Assembly (NCBI RefSeq): GCF_020010925.1
Contig: NZ_JAGJBZ010000003.1
Location: forward strand, 868,001 to 932,000
Source of the DNA: Streptomyces griseiscabiei
GTDB taxonomy: Bacteria; Actinomycetota; Actinomycetes; Streptomycetales; Streptomycetaceae
Direction: 5' to 3'
Length of the DNA: 64,000 bases
Below, one piece after another: positions 42,851 to 51,706 of the stretch. Under the pieces are notes generated by a model, which saw nothing but the letters and a program-made list of their open reading frames with translations, was not told the DNA's origin and searched no databases. The first letter of the stretch is position 1. Each line of letters starts with the position of its first letter. The position numbers were made by a program, and so were the translations under genes.

Positions 42851-44046
42851 ACCGCGCTGGTACGCGCCACCACGCGCCCCCGGTGCACGACGATCCGGCT
42901 GTACGCCAGCGACAGCACCCCCGCGAGCCGGTCACCGCGCACCGCGAGCAGTTCGGCGGGGAAACCGGCCTCCACCCGCACCTCCGGCAGCCCGAGCGCG
43001 GCCCGCGCCGCCCCGCTGACGGCGTTGTAGGCGTCCTCGGGCCGCAGCCCGTACCGGGACGCCAGCAGGAAGGCCGCCTCCAGCGGGTCCCCGCGGCCCA
43101 CGGGGTTCGACACGTCCCGCAGCGCCCCGCTGCCCGCCGCCACGCGCACGCCGGCCGCGCGCAGCAGCCGTACGGGCGCCGTGCCCCGGCCGTCCACCGC
43201 GCCGCAGCCGCCCTGGGGGAGACAGACGACGGTCACCCCGGCCGCCGCGAGCTGGTCGGCGGCGCGGGAGCCGACCGGGGCGGGCAGCCGGGCGAGACCG
43301 CCGCACGGGCCGAGGGTGACGCCGGGCCGCAGCCCGCCCGCCATGGCCGCCAGCCGGGCGAGCCGGGCCGGGTCGTCGCCGTCGGTGTGCAGGTCGACCG
43401 GGCAGCCGTACTCGGAGGCGATCTCCAGGACCGCCTCCACATACCCGGTGGGGTCCGGGTCCAGGTCGGGGCAGCCGCCGATCACCGAGGCGCCCATCTT
43501 CACCGCGTCCCGCAGGATCGCGAGCCCGTCCGCCCCGGCGACCCCGGTCAGCACCCGGGGCATCGCCACCGTCGTCAGCTCCACGAGCCCGTCCAGCGCC
43601 CGCCGCGCCGCGAGCACCGCCGCCAGCGCCTCCAGGCCCTGCACATCGCCCACGTGGACGTGTGAGCGCACCGCCGTCGCACCGTGCCCGAGCTGGAGCA
43701 ACGCCGCCTCGGTGGCCCGCCGCCGGACGTCCCGGCCGTCGTACGACACCGGGCCCTCGGCATCGGCCGACAGGGCCGTGTCACCGTGGGCGTGCGGCTC
43801 GACGGGTGCCGGCAGCAGCAGATGGCCGCCGAGGTCGACCCGGGTGGCGGGAGCTCCGGACGCGGCGGGCCCCACGCCCAGACTGCCCGCCGTACCGACC
43901 GCCTCGATCCGGCCGCCGCCCAGCCGAACGTCCACCACCCGGCCGTCGGTCAGCCGCGCCCCGCACAGCAGCAGGGCGCCGGCTCCGCCGGGGCCCGAGG
44001 GTGGGCCGGAGGAGGAGGGGGACGGCTGCGGGCGGCTGTCGGGCAT
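42778..44046 (-). CDS. CodA-like amidohydrolase, possibly catalytically degenerate
   Basis: 422 aa with AGGAG close upstream of ATG 44046. Overall it follows cytosine deaminase CodA: VEPHAHGDTALSAD (HxH metal motif), AVRSHVHVGD, and VDLHTDGDDPARL. Compared with CodA from memory, the catalytic Glu after the third His is Gly (HTDG for HCDE), the SH motif is replaced by GP (TLGPCGGL), and the metal Asp of GHDD is replaced (GSGALRDVSNPVG). It may be an inactive homolog or have another activity. The N-terminal 25 residues are Pro/Ser-rich and disordered. Confidence 0.75.
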   Translation of the reverse strand: MPDSRPQPSPSSSGPPSGPGGAGALLLCGARLTDGRVVDVRLGGGRIEAVGTAGSLGVGPAASGAPATRVDLGGHLLLPAPVEPHAHGDTALSADAEGPVSYDGRDVRRRATEAALLQLGHGATAVRSHVHVGDVQGLEALAAVLAARRALDGLVELTTVAMPRVLTGVAGADGLAILRDAVKMGASVIGGCPDLDPDPTGYVEAVLEIASEYGCPVDLHTDGDDPARLARLAAMAGGLRPGVTLGPCGGLARLPAPVGSRAADQLAAAGVTVVCLPQGGCGAVDGRGTAPVRLLRAAGVRVAAGSGALRDVSNPVGRGDPLEAAFLLASRYGLRPEDAYNAVSGAARAALGLPEVRVEAGFPAELLAVRGDRLAGVLSLAYSRIVVHRGRVVARTSAVREYCGSAPGGAADLPRQGRGQPS

Positions 44047-44340
44047 CGCGCTCCTGGGGCTACAAGATCACGCAGAGTGAGTCGAGCCTAGGCGTGCCGT
44101 CCGCCCCCGTAGCGGAGGAGCGCAATAGTCGTACCGGTGTGGTTCATCTCTCGGCGGACCACCGGGAGGACCGGGAACGATGGTGCCCCTGGGACCCGCG
44201 GGACCTCGGAAAACAGGGCGGACCAGGGCCCCCGGAGGCCCGCCGGATGATCCCCGGATGATCCCCGGACGGCCCGTGGACGAAGGCACGGAAACGGATT
44301 TGGGCGAACGGCGGTGGGCCGTGTAATGTCTTCATCGCTC

Positions 44341-44413
44341 GCCCCAATAGCTCAGTCGGCAGAGCGTCTCCATGGTAAGGAGAAGGTCTACGGTTCGATT
44401 CCGTATTGGGGCT
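44341..44413 (+). tRNA. tRNA-Thr (anticodon GGT)
   Basis: 73 bases. Acceptor GCCCCAA/TTGGGGC, discriminator T, D-loop AGTCGGCA, anticodon GGT at 44414-67 (positions 44374-44376), T-loop TTCGATT. It is followed 45 bases later by tRNA-Met. Confidence 0.95.
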
Positions 44414-44458
44414 CTGGTGTGAAAGGTTCCCGTCGCAAGACGGGACCGCTCGCATCAA

Positions 44459-44531
44459 AGCGGTGTAGCTCAGTCGGTAGAGCAAGCGGCTCATAATCGC
44501 TGTGTCACCGGTTCAAGTCCGGTCACCGCTA
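44459..44531 (+). tRNA. tRNA-Met (anticodon CAT)
   Basis: 73 bases. Acceptor AGCGGTG/CACCGCT with perfect pairing, discriminator A; anticodon CAT at 44492-44494 and T-loop TTCAAGT. The first acceptor pair is formed (A-T), so it is an elongator-type tRNA rather than the initiator. It sits directly upstream of rpmG. Confidence 0.93.
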
Positions 44532-44622
44532 CTGACAGTAGCCGATTGCGGGGTCGGTCCTTCGATCGGCTACTCTTCTATGCGTTAAACCCTGTCCCAT
44601 CCGTTCGTCAAGGAGCACTCAC

Positions 44623-44787
44623 GTGGCTGCCACCGACGTCCGCCCGAAGATCACGCTGGCCTGCGTGGAGTGCAAGGAGCGGAACTACATCACCAAGAAG
44701 AACCGGCGTAACAACCCGGACCGACTGGAGATGAAGAAGCACTGCCCGCGTTGCAAGGCGCACACCGCGCACCGCGAAACGCGATAA
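44623..44787 (+). CDS. rpmG: 50S ribosomal protein L33 (zinc-binding form)
   Basis: 54 aa from GTG 44623 with AAGGAGC upstream. Typical L33: [20 protein letters not shown] then [19 protein letters not shown]. Both CxxC pairs (CVEC and CPRC) are present, so this is the zinc-containing paralog. It lies after the Thr and Met tRNAs and before the HadA-like gene, a gene order conserved in actinobacteria. Confidence 0.95.
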   Translation: MAATDVRPKITLACVECKERNYITKKNRRNNPDRLEMKKHCPRCKAHTAHRETR

Positions 44788-44800
44788 ATCAGGCTCGTAC

Positions 44801-44836
44801 GCGAGGCCGTCCCCGAGAGATCGGGGGCGGCCTCGC
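44801..44836 (+). terminator. Terminator after rpmG
   Basis: A 16-bp stem (GCGAGGCCGTCCCCGA with its complement, one mismatch) with a GAGA tetraloop, 13 bases after the stop. Confidence 0.75.
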
Positions 44837-44912
44837 GTCGTTACACCGACCGGTACCAGGCGGTAGCCGGTCGGTACCGCCGTATCCGCAGCAACCAGGA
44901 GGTGCCGGGCCC

Positions 44913-45365
44913 ATGGCGCTCGACCAGTCCTTCGTGGGGCGTACCTACCCGCCCACCGACCCGTACGAGGTCGGCCGGGAGAAGATCCGCGAGTTCGCGG
45001 AGGCCGTGGGGGACACCAACCCCGCGTACACCGACCCGGAGGCCGCGAAGGCGCTCGGGTACGCCGATGTGATCGCCCCGCCGACCTTCGTGTTCTCCAT
45101 CACGTTCAAGGCGGCCGGCGAGGTCGTCCAGGACCCGCAGCTGGGCCTCGACTACAGCCGCGTGGTGCACGGCGACCAGAAGTTCGCCCACAAGCGCCCC
45201 GTCCGCGCCGGCGACCGGCTCACGGTCACCTCGACCATCGAGGCGATCAAGTCCCTGGCGGGCAACGACATCCTGGACATCCGCGGCGATGTCCACGACG
45301 AGACCGGCGAGCACGTCGTGACCGCCTGGACCAAGCTCGTGGCCCGCGCGGCCGAGACGGCGTGA
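44913..45365 (+). CDS. HadA-like hydratase/dehydratase subunit (UPF0336)
   Basis: 150 aa; AGGAGGT nine bases upstream of ATG 44913. Hot-dog fold N-terminal half-domain: GRTYPPTDPYEVGREKIREF, AEAVGDTNPAYTDPEAAKAL and DVIAPPTFVFSI. In actinobacteria such a protein pairs with a MaoC-type partner (next gene) as a (3R)-hydroxyacyl-ACP dehydratase of fatty acid synthesis. The catalytic residues are usually on the partner. Confidence 0.88.
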   Translation: MALDQSFVGRTYPPTDPYEVGREKIREFAEAVGDTNPAYTDPEAAKALGYADVIAPPTFVFSITFKAAGEVVQDPQLGLDYSRVVHGDQKFAHKRPVRAGDRLTVTSTIEAIKSLAGNDILDIRGDVHDETGEHVVTAWTKLVARAAETA

Positions 45366-45380
45366 GGACGTGAGGAACCG

Positions 45381-45809
45381 ATGACCGCGAAGATCTCCTA
45401 CGACGACGTCGAGGTCGGCACCGAACTGCCCGCCCGGAGCTTCGGCGTGACCCGCGCCGACCTCGTCCGCTACGCGGGCGCCTCCGGCGACTTCAACCCG
45501 ATCCACTGGAACGAGCGGTTCGCCAAGGAGGTCGGCCTCCCGGACGTCATCGCCCACGGCATGTTCACCATGGCCGAGGCGATCCGGGTCGTCACCGACT
45601 GGACCGGCGACCCGGGCGCGGTCGTCGAGTACGGCGTCCGCTTCACCAAGCCCGTGGTCGTCCCCGACGACGACAAGGGCGCCACCATCGAGGTCAGCGC
45701 CAAGGTCGGCGCCAAGCTCGACGACCGCACCGTCCGCGTCGACCTCACGGCCATGAGCGCCGGCCTGAAGGTCCTCGGCATGTCCCGCGCGGTCGTCCGC
45801 CTGGCCTGA
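45381..45809 (+). CDS. MaoC-type dehydratase (HadB-like)
   Basis: 142 aa. Contains the hydratase 2 motif YAGASGDFNPIHWNERFAKE VGLP region with the catalytic Asp and His (D37/H42 area) and the following IAHGMFTMA. It forms a heterodimer with the preceding HadA-like protein to dehydrate hydroxyacyl-ACP. It starts 16 bases after the previous stop, so the two are co-transcribed. Confidence 0.9.
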   Translation: MTAKISYDDVEVGTELPARSFGVTRADLVRYAGASGDFNPIHWNERFAKEVGLPDVIAHGMFTMAEAIRVVTDWTGDPGAVVEYGVRFTKPVVVPDDDKGATIEVSAKVGAKLDDRTVRVDLTAMSAGLKVLGMSRAVVRLA

Positions 45810-45819
45810 CGGCCCCGGT

Positions 45820-45843
45820 CCCGCGCCCCTCCCGGGCGCGGGG
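45820..45843 (+). terminator. Short GC hairpin after the dehydratase pair
   Basis: Arms CCCGCGCCC and GGGCGCGGG with a 5-base loop (CTCCC) lie 11 bases past the stop and 19 bases before murB. There is no T-tract, so termination may be partial and murB could be reached by read-through. Confidence 0.5.
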
Positions 45844-45862
45844 GTCTCGTACTCTTGAGCCC

Positions 45863-46918
45863 GTGCAGGAACTCCACGACGCCCCCCTCGCCCCGCTGAC
45901 CACCTTCCGGCTGGGCGGGCCCGCGCGGCGGCTGATCACCGCGACCACCGACGACGAGGTGATCGCCGCCGTCCGCGAGGCCGACGACAGCGGTACGCCG
46001 CTGCTGCTCATCGGAGGCGGCTCGAACCTCGTCATCGGCGACCAGGGCTTCGCCGGGACCGCGCTGGTCGTCGCCACCAAGGGCTTCACGCTCGACGGGA
46101 CCCGGCTGGAGCTGGCCGCCGGCGAGGTGTGGACCGACGCCGTCGCCCGGACCGTCGAGGCCGGGCTCGCCGGGATCGAGTGCCTGGCCGGCATCCCCGG
46201 CTCCGCGGGCGCCACCCCGATCCAGAACGTCGGGGCGTACGGCCAGGAGGTCGCCTCCACCATCACCGAGGTCGTCGTCTACGACCGCCGCACCCGTGAG
46301 ACGGTCACCGTCCCGAACACCGAGTGCGCCTTCTCGTACCGCCACAGCCGCTTCAAGGACGAGCCCGAGCGCTATGTCGTCCTGCGCGTCCGCTTCGAAC
46401 TGGAGGACGCGGGCGGGCTGTCGGGGCCGGTCAAGTACGCCGAGACCGCCCGCACGCTCGGCGTCGAACCCGGCGACAGGGTCCCCCTCGCCGACGCCCG
46501 CGAGACCGTGCTCAAGCTGCGCGCCGGGAAGGGCATGGTGCTCGACCCCGAGGACCACGACACCTGGTCCGCCGGCTCGTTCTTCACCAACCCGATCCTC
46601 ACGGACGAGGAGTTCGCCGCCTTCCACGCGCGCGTGCGGACCCGGCTCGGCGCCGACGCCGCCCCGCCCGCGTACGCCGCGGGCGACGGCCACACCAAGA
46701 CCTCCGCGGCCTGGCTGATCGACAAGGCGGGCTTCACCAAGGGGTACGGCACCGGCCCCGCCCGGATCTCCACCAAGCACACCCTGGCCCTCACCAACCG
46801 GGGCGCCGCCACCACCGAGGACCTGCTCACCCTGGCCCGCGAGGTCGTGACCGGGGTCCGGGACGCCTTCGGCATCACCCTGGTCAACGAGCCGGTGACG
46901 GTCGGCGTCAGCCTCTAA
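45863..46918 (+). CDS. murB: UDP-N-acetylenolpyruvoylglucosamine reductase
   Basis: 351 aa from GTG 45863. FAD-binding GGGSNLVIGDQGFAG, CLAGIPGSAGATPIQNVGAY, FSYRHSRFK, KGMVLDPEDHDTWSAGSFFT with the catalytic Ser, and AAWLIDKAGF. It reduces UDP-GlcNAc-enolpyruvate to UDP-MurNAc with NADPH in cytoplasmic peptidoglycan synthesis. Its TAA overlaps the convergent deaminase stop. Confidence 0.95.
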   Translation: MQELHDAPLAPLTTFRLGGPARRLITATTDDEVIAAVREADDSGTPLLLIGGGSNLVIGDQGFAGTALVVATKGFTLDGTRLELAAGEVWTDAVARTVEAGLAGIECLAGIPGSAGATPIQNVGAYGQEVASTITEVVVYDRRTRETVTVPNTECAFSYRHSRFKDEPERYVVLRVRFELEDAGGLSGPVKYAETARTLGVEPGDRVPLADARETVLKLRAGKGMVLDPEDHDTWSAGSFFTNPILTDEEFAAFHARVRTRLGADAAPPAYAAGDGHTKTSAAWLIDKAGFTKGYGTGPARISTKHTLALTNRGAATTEDLLTLAREVVTGVRDAFGITLVNEPVTVGVSL

Positions 46919-47955
46919 CCCGCCGGACTGGCGAGCCAGTCGTCCACCCCGGCCAGCAGCTTCGTCCGCTCCTTCTCCGGGGCCGCCGACGCGCGGATCG
47001 ACTGCCGGGCCAGCTCCGCCAGTTCGGCGTCCGTGAAGCCGTGGTGGTGCCGGGCGATCTCGTACTGGGCCGCGAGACGCGAGCCGAACAGCAGCGGGTC
47101 GTCCGCGCCCAGCGCCATCGGCACCCCGGCCTCGAACAGAGTGCGCAGGGGGACGTCCTGGGGTTTCTCGTAGACGCCCAGGGCCACGTTCGAGGCCGGG
47201 CACACCTCGCAGGTGATCCCCCGGTCCGCGAGCCGCTTCAGCAGCCGCGGGTCCTCCGCCGCGCGCACCCCGTGCCCGATCCGGGAGGCGTGCAGATCGT
47301 CCAGGCAGTCACGCACCGACGACGGACCGGTCAGCTCACCGCCGTGCGGCGCCGACAGCAGACCCCCCTCGCGGGCGATCGCGAAGGCCCGGTCGAAGTC
47401 CCGTGCCATGCCCCGGCGTTCGTCGTTGGAGAGCCCGAAACCGACCACGCCCCGGTCCGCGTACCGCACCGCCAGCCGGGCCAGCGTGCGCGCGTCCAGC
47501 GGGTGCTTCATCCGGTTCGCGGCCACCAGCACCCGCATCCCGAGCCCGGTCTCCCGCGCGGTCGTGTCCACCGCGTCCAGGATGACCTCCAGCGCCGGGA
47601 TCAGCCCGCCCAGCCGGGGCGCGTACGACGTCGGGTCCACCTGGATCTCCAGCCAGCCCGAGCCGTCCCGTACGTCCTCCTCCGCGGCCTCCCGCACCAG
47701 CCGCTGGATGTCCTCGGGACCTCTGACGCACGAGCGCGCCGCGTCGTACAGCCGCTGGAAGCGGAACCACCCCCGCTCGTCCGTCGCCCGCAGCCTCGGC
47801 GGCTCCCCGCTGGTCAGCGCCTCGGTGAGCGCCTCGGGCAGCCGCACCCCGTACTTGTCGGCCAGTTCCAGCACGGTCGTGGGCCGCATCGACCCGGTGA
47901 AGTGCAGATGCAGATGGGCCTTGGGCAGTTCAGAGAGATCACGTACACGCTCCAT
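46915..47955 (-). CDS. add: Adenosine deaminase family protein
   Basis: 346 aa from ATG 47955. Zinc and catalytic motifs: HLHLHFTGSM (H16, H18), LSAPHGGEL (H), RIGHGVRA, and MALGADDPLLFGS with the two Asp. The proton-shuttling Glu lies in PHGGE. It deaminates adenosine or a related purine. It is convergent with murB with overlapping stops (TTAG/CTAA region, no room for a terminator). Confidence 0.9.
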   Translation of the reverse strand: MERVRDLSELPKAHLHLHFTGSMRPTTVLELADKYGVRLPEALTEALTSGEPPRLRATDERGWFRFQRLYDAARSCVRGPEDIQRLVREAAEEDVRDGSGWLEIQVDPTSYAPRLGGLIPALEVILDAVDTTARETGLGMRVLVAANRMKHPLDARTLARLAVRYADRGVVGFGLSNDERRGMARDFDRAFAIAREGGLLSAPHGGELTGPSSVRDCLDDLHASRIGHGVRAAEDPRLLKRLADRGITCEVCPASNVALGVYEKPQDVPLRTLFEAGVPMALGADDPLLFGSRLAAQYEIARHHHGFTDAELAELARQSIRASAAPEKERTKLLAGVDDWLASPAG

Positions 47956-48030
47956 CGCCCGATCCTGCCGTACGTCCGTGCCGTCCCGGTACCAAAATCT
48001 CCGAACGTGGTCTTGCTCGCACAAAGCAAC

Positions 48031-48065
48031 GGGCTCGGCCCACTCGATTCGAGTGGGCCGAGCCC
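48031..48065 (-). terminator. Terminator after the aminotransferase gene
   Basis: Perfect 17-bp arms (GGGCTCGGCCCACTCGA and its complement) with one central base. On the minus strand it follows the aminotransferase stop by 26 bases and precedes the add start, so it separates the two genes. Confidence 0.8.
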
Positions 48066-48090
48066 GTCAGCGCGGAAGGTGTCCAGGACC

Positions 48091-49317
48091 TCAGTCCTGC
48101 GCCTCCGCCAGCAGCTTCTGGATGCGGGAGACGCCCTCGACGAGGTCCTCGTCACCCAGGGCGTACGACAGACGCAGATAGCCGGGGGTGCCGAAGGCCT
48201 CACCGGGGACGACCGCGACCTCGGCCTCCTCCAGGATCAGCGCGGCCAGCTCGACCGTGTCCTGGGGGCGCTTGCCGCGGATCTCCTTGCCGACCAGAGC
48301 CTTGACCGAGGGGTACGCGTAGAAGGCGCCCTCGGGCTCGGGGCAGTACACGCCCTCGATCTCGTTGAGCATCCGCACGATCGTCTTGCGGCGGCGGTCG
48401 AAGGCCTCGCGCATCTCGGCGACGGCCGTGAGGTCACCGGAGACGGCGGCCAGCGCCGCCACCTGCGCCACGTTCGACACATTGGAGGTCGCGTGCGACT
48501 GCAGGTTCGTCGCGGCCTTCACCACGTCCTTCGGACCGATGACCCAGCCCACCCGCCAGCCCGTCATCGCGTACGTCTTCGCGACGCCGTTGACCACGAT
48601 CGTCCGGTCGGCCAGCTCGGGCACGACCACCGGCAGCGAGTGGAACTCCGCGTCGCCGTAGACCAGGTGCTCGTAGATCTCGTCGGTCAGGACCCACAGG
48701 CCCTTCTCGGCGGCCCAGCGGCCGATCTCCTCGATCTGCGCGCGCGTGTAGACCGCGCCGGTCGGGTTGGAGGGGGAGACGAACAGGAGCACCTTCGTGT
48801 TCTCGGTGCGGGCCGCCTCCAGCTGCTCGACGGAGACCCGGTAGCCCGTGGTCTCGTCGGCGACGACCTCGACCGGGACACCGCCGGCGAGACGGATCGA
48901 CTCCGGGTACGTCGTCCAGTACGGCGCGGGGACGATCACCTCGTCGCCCGGGTCGAGGATCGCGGCGAAGGCCTCGTAGATGGCCTGCTTGCCGCCGTTG
49001 GTGACGAGGACCTGCGACGGGTCGACCTCGTAGCCGGAGTCGCGCAGGGTCTTCGCGGCGATCGCGGCCTTCAGCTCGGGCAGACCGCCGGCCGGCGTGT
49101 AGCGGTGGTACTTCGGGTTCTTGCAGGCCTCGACGGCCGCCTCGACGATGTAGTCCGGGGTCGGGAAGTCGGGCTCGCCGGCGCCGAAGCCGATCACCGG
49201 ACGCCCGGCGGCCTTGAGGGCCTTGGCCTTGGCGTCCACGGCGAGGGTGGCGGACTCGGAGATCGCGCCGATGCGCGCGGAGACCCGGCGCTCGGTGGGA
49301 GGGGTTGCAGCGCTCAT
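48091..49317 (-). CDS. aspC: PLP-dependent aspartate-type aminotransferase
   Basis: 408 aa from ATG 49317. Class I/II fold: [53 protein letters not shown] (conserved Asn), [30 protein letters not shown] with the PLP Lys, and [20 protein letters not shown] with the substrate-binding Arg. It converts aspartate and 2-oxoglutarate to oxaloacetate and glutamate. The ribosome-binding site is weak (GGGG). A longer in-frame extension upstream is not needed. Confidence 0.92.
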   Translation of the reverse strand: MSAATPPTERRVSARIGAISESATLAVDAKAKALKAAGRPVIGFGAGEPDFPTPDYIVEAAVEACKNPKYHRYTPAGGLPELKAAIAAKTLRDSGYEVDPSQVLVTNGGKQAIYEAFAAILDPGDEVIVPAPYWTTYPESIRLAGGVPVEVVADETTGYRVSVEQLEAARTENTKVLLFVSPSNPTGAVYTRAQIEEIGRWAAEKGLWVLTDEIYEHLVYGDAEFHSLPVVVPELADRTIVVNGVAKTYAMTGWRVGWVIGPKDVVKAATNLQSHATSNVSNVAQVAALAAVSGDLTAVAEMREAFDRRRKTIVRMLNEIEGVYCPEPEGAFYAYPSVKALVGKEIRGKRPQDTVELAALILEEAEVAVVPGEAFGTPGYLRLSYALGDEDLVEGVSRIQKLLAEAQD

Positions 49318-49580
49318 GGACCCCATCGTTTCAGACACGAAACGCGCCGGGCACGCGGGTTTCACAGACTGGGCAACAGACTGAACAGCGTCGGAAGAAC
49401 CGTTTGTGTCCGGGACCGGAAACGGTCGATCTTCGACGGACAACGCCCCTACGGACGCTTTCTGTTCGACGGCAGGCCTCGGACCACGTATGCTCTCTCC
49501 TCGTTGGCCTTCACCGGCCGCGCCCGTCAGGTGCACACCGAGCACCCGGTCGGATGCGGTACGTTGGGGGAGAACCGCAA

Positions 49581-49653
49581 AGGGTCGTAGCTCAATTGGT
49601 AGAGCACTGGTCTCCAAAACCAGCGGTTGGGGGTTCAAGTCCCTCCGGCCCTG
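49581..49653 (+). tRNA. tRNA-Trp (anticodon CCA)
   Basis: 73 bases. Acceptor AGGGTCG/CGGCCCT (one G-T), discriminator G, anticodon CCA at 49614-49616, T-loop TTCAAGT. It stands upstream of secE, the usual actinobacterial arrangement. Confidence 0.95.
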
Positions 49654-49767
49654 CTACACACTCCTCACGCCAGGATGTGTGCGCATGTACGTACAGCAAT
49701 GTTCCGCCGTGCGGCTCAGACCGGGCGCGGCACGGCCACGACCCGGACCGGAATCAGGTGAGGATGA

Positions 49768-50055
49768 ATGACGGACGCCGTGGGCTCCATCGACACGCCT
49801 GATGCCCAGGACGAGGTGCCCGAGGACAAGAAGAAGACCCGTAAGGGCGGCAAGCGTGCCAAGAAGGGCCCGCTGAAGCGTCTTGCGCTCTTCTATCGCC
49901 AGATCGTCGCGGAGCTGCGGAAGGTCGTCTGGCCCACCCGCTCCCAGCTGACGACGTACACCTCGGTGGTCATCGTCTTTGTCGTCATCATGATCGGTCT
50001 TGTCACACTGATCGACTTCGGCCTCGACAAGGCCGCCAAGTACGTCTTCGGCTGA
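49768..50055 (+). CDS. secE: Preprotein translocase subunit SecE
   Basis: 95 aa. A charged Lys-rich N-terminus (EDKKKTRKGGKRAKKG), the amphipathic segment LFYRQIVAELRKVVWPTRSQ and a single membrane helix (VVIVFVVIMIGLVTLIDF). It stabilises SecY in the plasma membrane. Confidence 0.95.
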   Translation: MTDAVGSIDTPDAQDEVPEDKKKTRKGGKRAKKGPLKRLALFYRQIVAELRKVVWPTRSQLTTYTSVVIVFVVIMIGLVTLIDFGLDKAAKYVFG

Positions 50056-50067
50056 GCCGAGAGCGAA

Positions 50068-50094
50068 GGGCGCCGTTGACCTGGCGCCCCTTTT
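50068..50094 (+). terminator. Hairpin between secE and nusG
   Basis: GGGCGCC and GGCGCCC arms with an 8-base loop, followed by CTTTT, 12 bases after the secE stop. It may cause partial termination before nusG, which is usually co-transcribed. Confidence 0.6.
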
Positions 50095-50133
50095 CGCATG
50101 TTCCACCCCCATGATCCAGGAAGAAGCAACCAC

Positions 50134-50997
50134 GTGTCTGACCCGAACCTGAAGGACGCCATGGAGCCTCGCGGTGAAGGTGCCGAGTCCGTGGATGACG
50201 AGCTCGACATCGTCGAGGGCGCGGACTCCGAGGACGGCGTCGACGAGTTCGAGGCTGCCGAGGCCGAGGCGGGGGAGCCGGCCGAGGAAGAGGCCGTGCA
50301 CGTCGAGGACGACGACGAGGACACCGACGACTCCGAGGACGAGGACGCCGAAGAGGCCGTCGAGGAGGAGACCGAGCCGGTCGACCCCGTCGAGGCGCTG
50401 CGTGAGGAACTGCGGGCCCTGCCCGGCGAGTGGTACGTCATCCACACGTACGCCGGTTACGAGAACCGTGTGAAGACCAACCTCGAACAGCGTGCCGTCT
50501 CGCTGAACGTCGAGGACTTCATCTTCCAGGCCGAGGTGCCGCAGGAAGAGGTCGCGCAGATCAAGAACGGCGAGCGCAAGACGATCCGCCAGAACAAGCT
50601 TCCCGGATACGTTCTCGTCCGCATGGACCTGACGAACGAGTCCTGGGGCGTCGTCCGCAACACCCCCGGCGTCACCGGCTTCGTGGGCAACGCCTACGAC
50701 CCGTACCCGCTGACCCTGGACGAGATCGTCAAGATGCTCGCGCCGGAGGCCGAGGAGAAGGCCGCCCGTGAGGCAGCCGAGGCCGAGGGCAAGCCCGCGC
50801 CCGCCCGCAAGGTCGAGGTCCAGGTGCTGGACTTCGAGGTCGGCGACTCGGTCACCGTCACGGACGGTCCGTTCGCCACGCTGCAGGCGACGATCAACGA
50901 GATCAACGCGGACTCCAAGAAGGTCAAGGGTCTCGTGGAGATCTTCGGCCGCGAGACTCCGGTCGAGCTGTCGTTCGACCAGATCCAGAAGAACTGA
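50134..50997 (+). CDS. nusG: Transcription termination/antitermination factor NusG
   Basis: 287 aa from GTG 50134 (AGGAAG upstream). An acidic 90-residue N-terminal extension is typical of Streptomyces. The NGN domain follows ([50 protein letters not shown]), then the KOW domain ([20 protein letters not shown]). It binds RNA polymerase and Rho or ribosomal protein S10. Confidence 0.95.
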   Translation: MSDPNLKDAMEPRGEGAESVDDELDIVEGADSEDGVDEFEAAEAEAGEPAEEEAVHVEDDDEDTDDSEDEDAEEAVEEETEPVDPVEALREELRALPGEWYVIHTYAGYENRVKTNLEQRAVSLNVEDFIFQAEVPQEEVAQIKNGERKTIRQNKLPGYVLVRMDLTNESWGVVRNTPGVTGFVGNAYDPYPLTLDEIVKMLAPEAEEKAAREAAEAEGKPAPARKVEVQVLDFEVGDSVTVTDGPFATLQATINEINADSKKVKGLVEIFGRETPVELSFDQIQKN

Positions 50998-51030
50998 GTT
51001 CTTCGCAGCGGCGCAACCAACGCTTCCGAC

Positions 51031-51076
51031 CAGGTCAGGCAAGCTCTCCGCAGCTTGTCTGACCTGCTCGGTTTTT
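51031..51076 (+). terminator. Rho-independent terminator after nusG
   Basis: Arms CAGGTCAGGCAAGCT and AGCTTGTCTGACCTG (one G-T) with a 6-base loop, followed by CTCGGTTTTT. It lies 33 bases after the stop and makes rplK a separate transcription unit or the start of a controlled one. Confidence 0.85.
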
Positions 51077-51172
51077 GGCCGCGCATCTATACCCGCTATC
51101 GTTGTGCGGTATGCCTTCATCTGGCCGCGAACCGGATGAGGGCGCACTCGAATCGAAAGGACCCGGAGAGTA

Positions 51173-51607
51173 ATGCCTCCCAAGAAGAAGAAGGTCACGG
51201 GGCTCATCAAGCTCCAGATCCAGGCCGGCGCGGCCAACCCGGCTCCGCCGGTCGGCCCCGCGCTCGGTCAGCACGGCGTCAACATCATGGAGTTCTGCAA
51301 GGCCTACAACGCCGCGACCGAGTCGCAGCGCGGTTGGGTCATCCCGGTGGAGATCACGGTCTACGAGGACCGCTCCTTCACCTTCGTCACCAAGACGCCC
51401 CCGGCCGCCAAGATGATCCTCAAGGCCGCGGGTATCGAGAAGGGCTCCGGCGAGCCGCACAAGACCAAGGTCGCCAAGATCACCGAGGCGCAGGTCCGCG
51501 AGATCGCCACGACGAAGATGCCCGACCTCAACGCCAACGACCTGGACGCCGCCGCGAAGATCATCGCCGGTACCGCGCGTTCCATGGGCGTCACGGTCGA
51601 GGGCTGA
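51173..51607 (+). CDS. rplK: 50S ribosomal protein L11
   Basis: 144 aa. Conserved L11: [57 protein letters not shown] and [12 protein letters not shown]. It forms the GTPase-associated stalk base; in Streptomyces it is the target region of thiostrepton. Spacing to rplA is 99 bases, which holds two hairpins. Confidence 0.97.
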   Translation: MPPKKKKVTGLIKLQIQAGAANPAPPVGPALGQHGVNIMEFCKAYNAATESQRGWVIPVEITVYEDRSFTFVTKTPPAAKMILKAAGIEKGSGEPHKTKVAKITEAQVREIATTKMPDLNANDLDAAAKIIAGTARSMGVTVEG

Positions 51608-51628
51608 ACCCCACCTTCGTAGAACCAT

Positions 51629-51678
51629 GCGGCTCACGGAGCCGCACGTGGTAGGGCCTGCTCGGCCCGTACACCACG
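51629..51678 (+). promoter_or_regulatory. Two hairpins between rplK and rplA, possible L1 site
   Basis: The first hairpin (51629-51645) has GCGGCTC/GAGCCGC arms and an ACG loop. The second (51647-51678) has CGTGGT/ACCACG outer and GGGCC/GGCCC inner stems with an asymmetric internal loop (1 and 4 bases). This form resembles mRNA sites bound by ribosomal protein L1, which represses its own operon; this is inference. Confidence 0.4.
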
Positions 51679-51706
51679 ACTCCTTTCAGAACACACAGGA
51701 GCAGTT

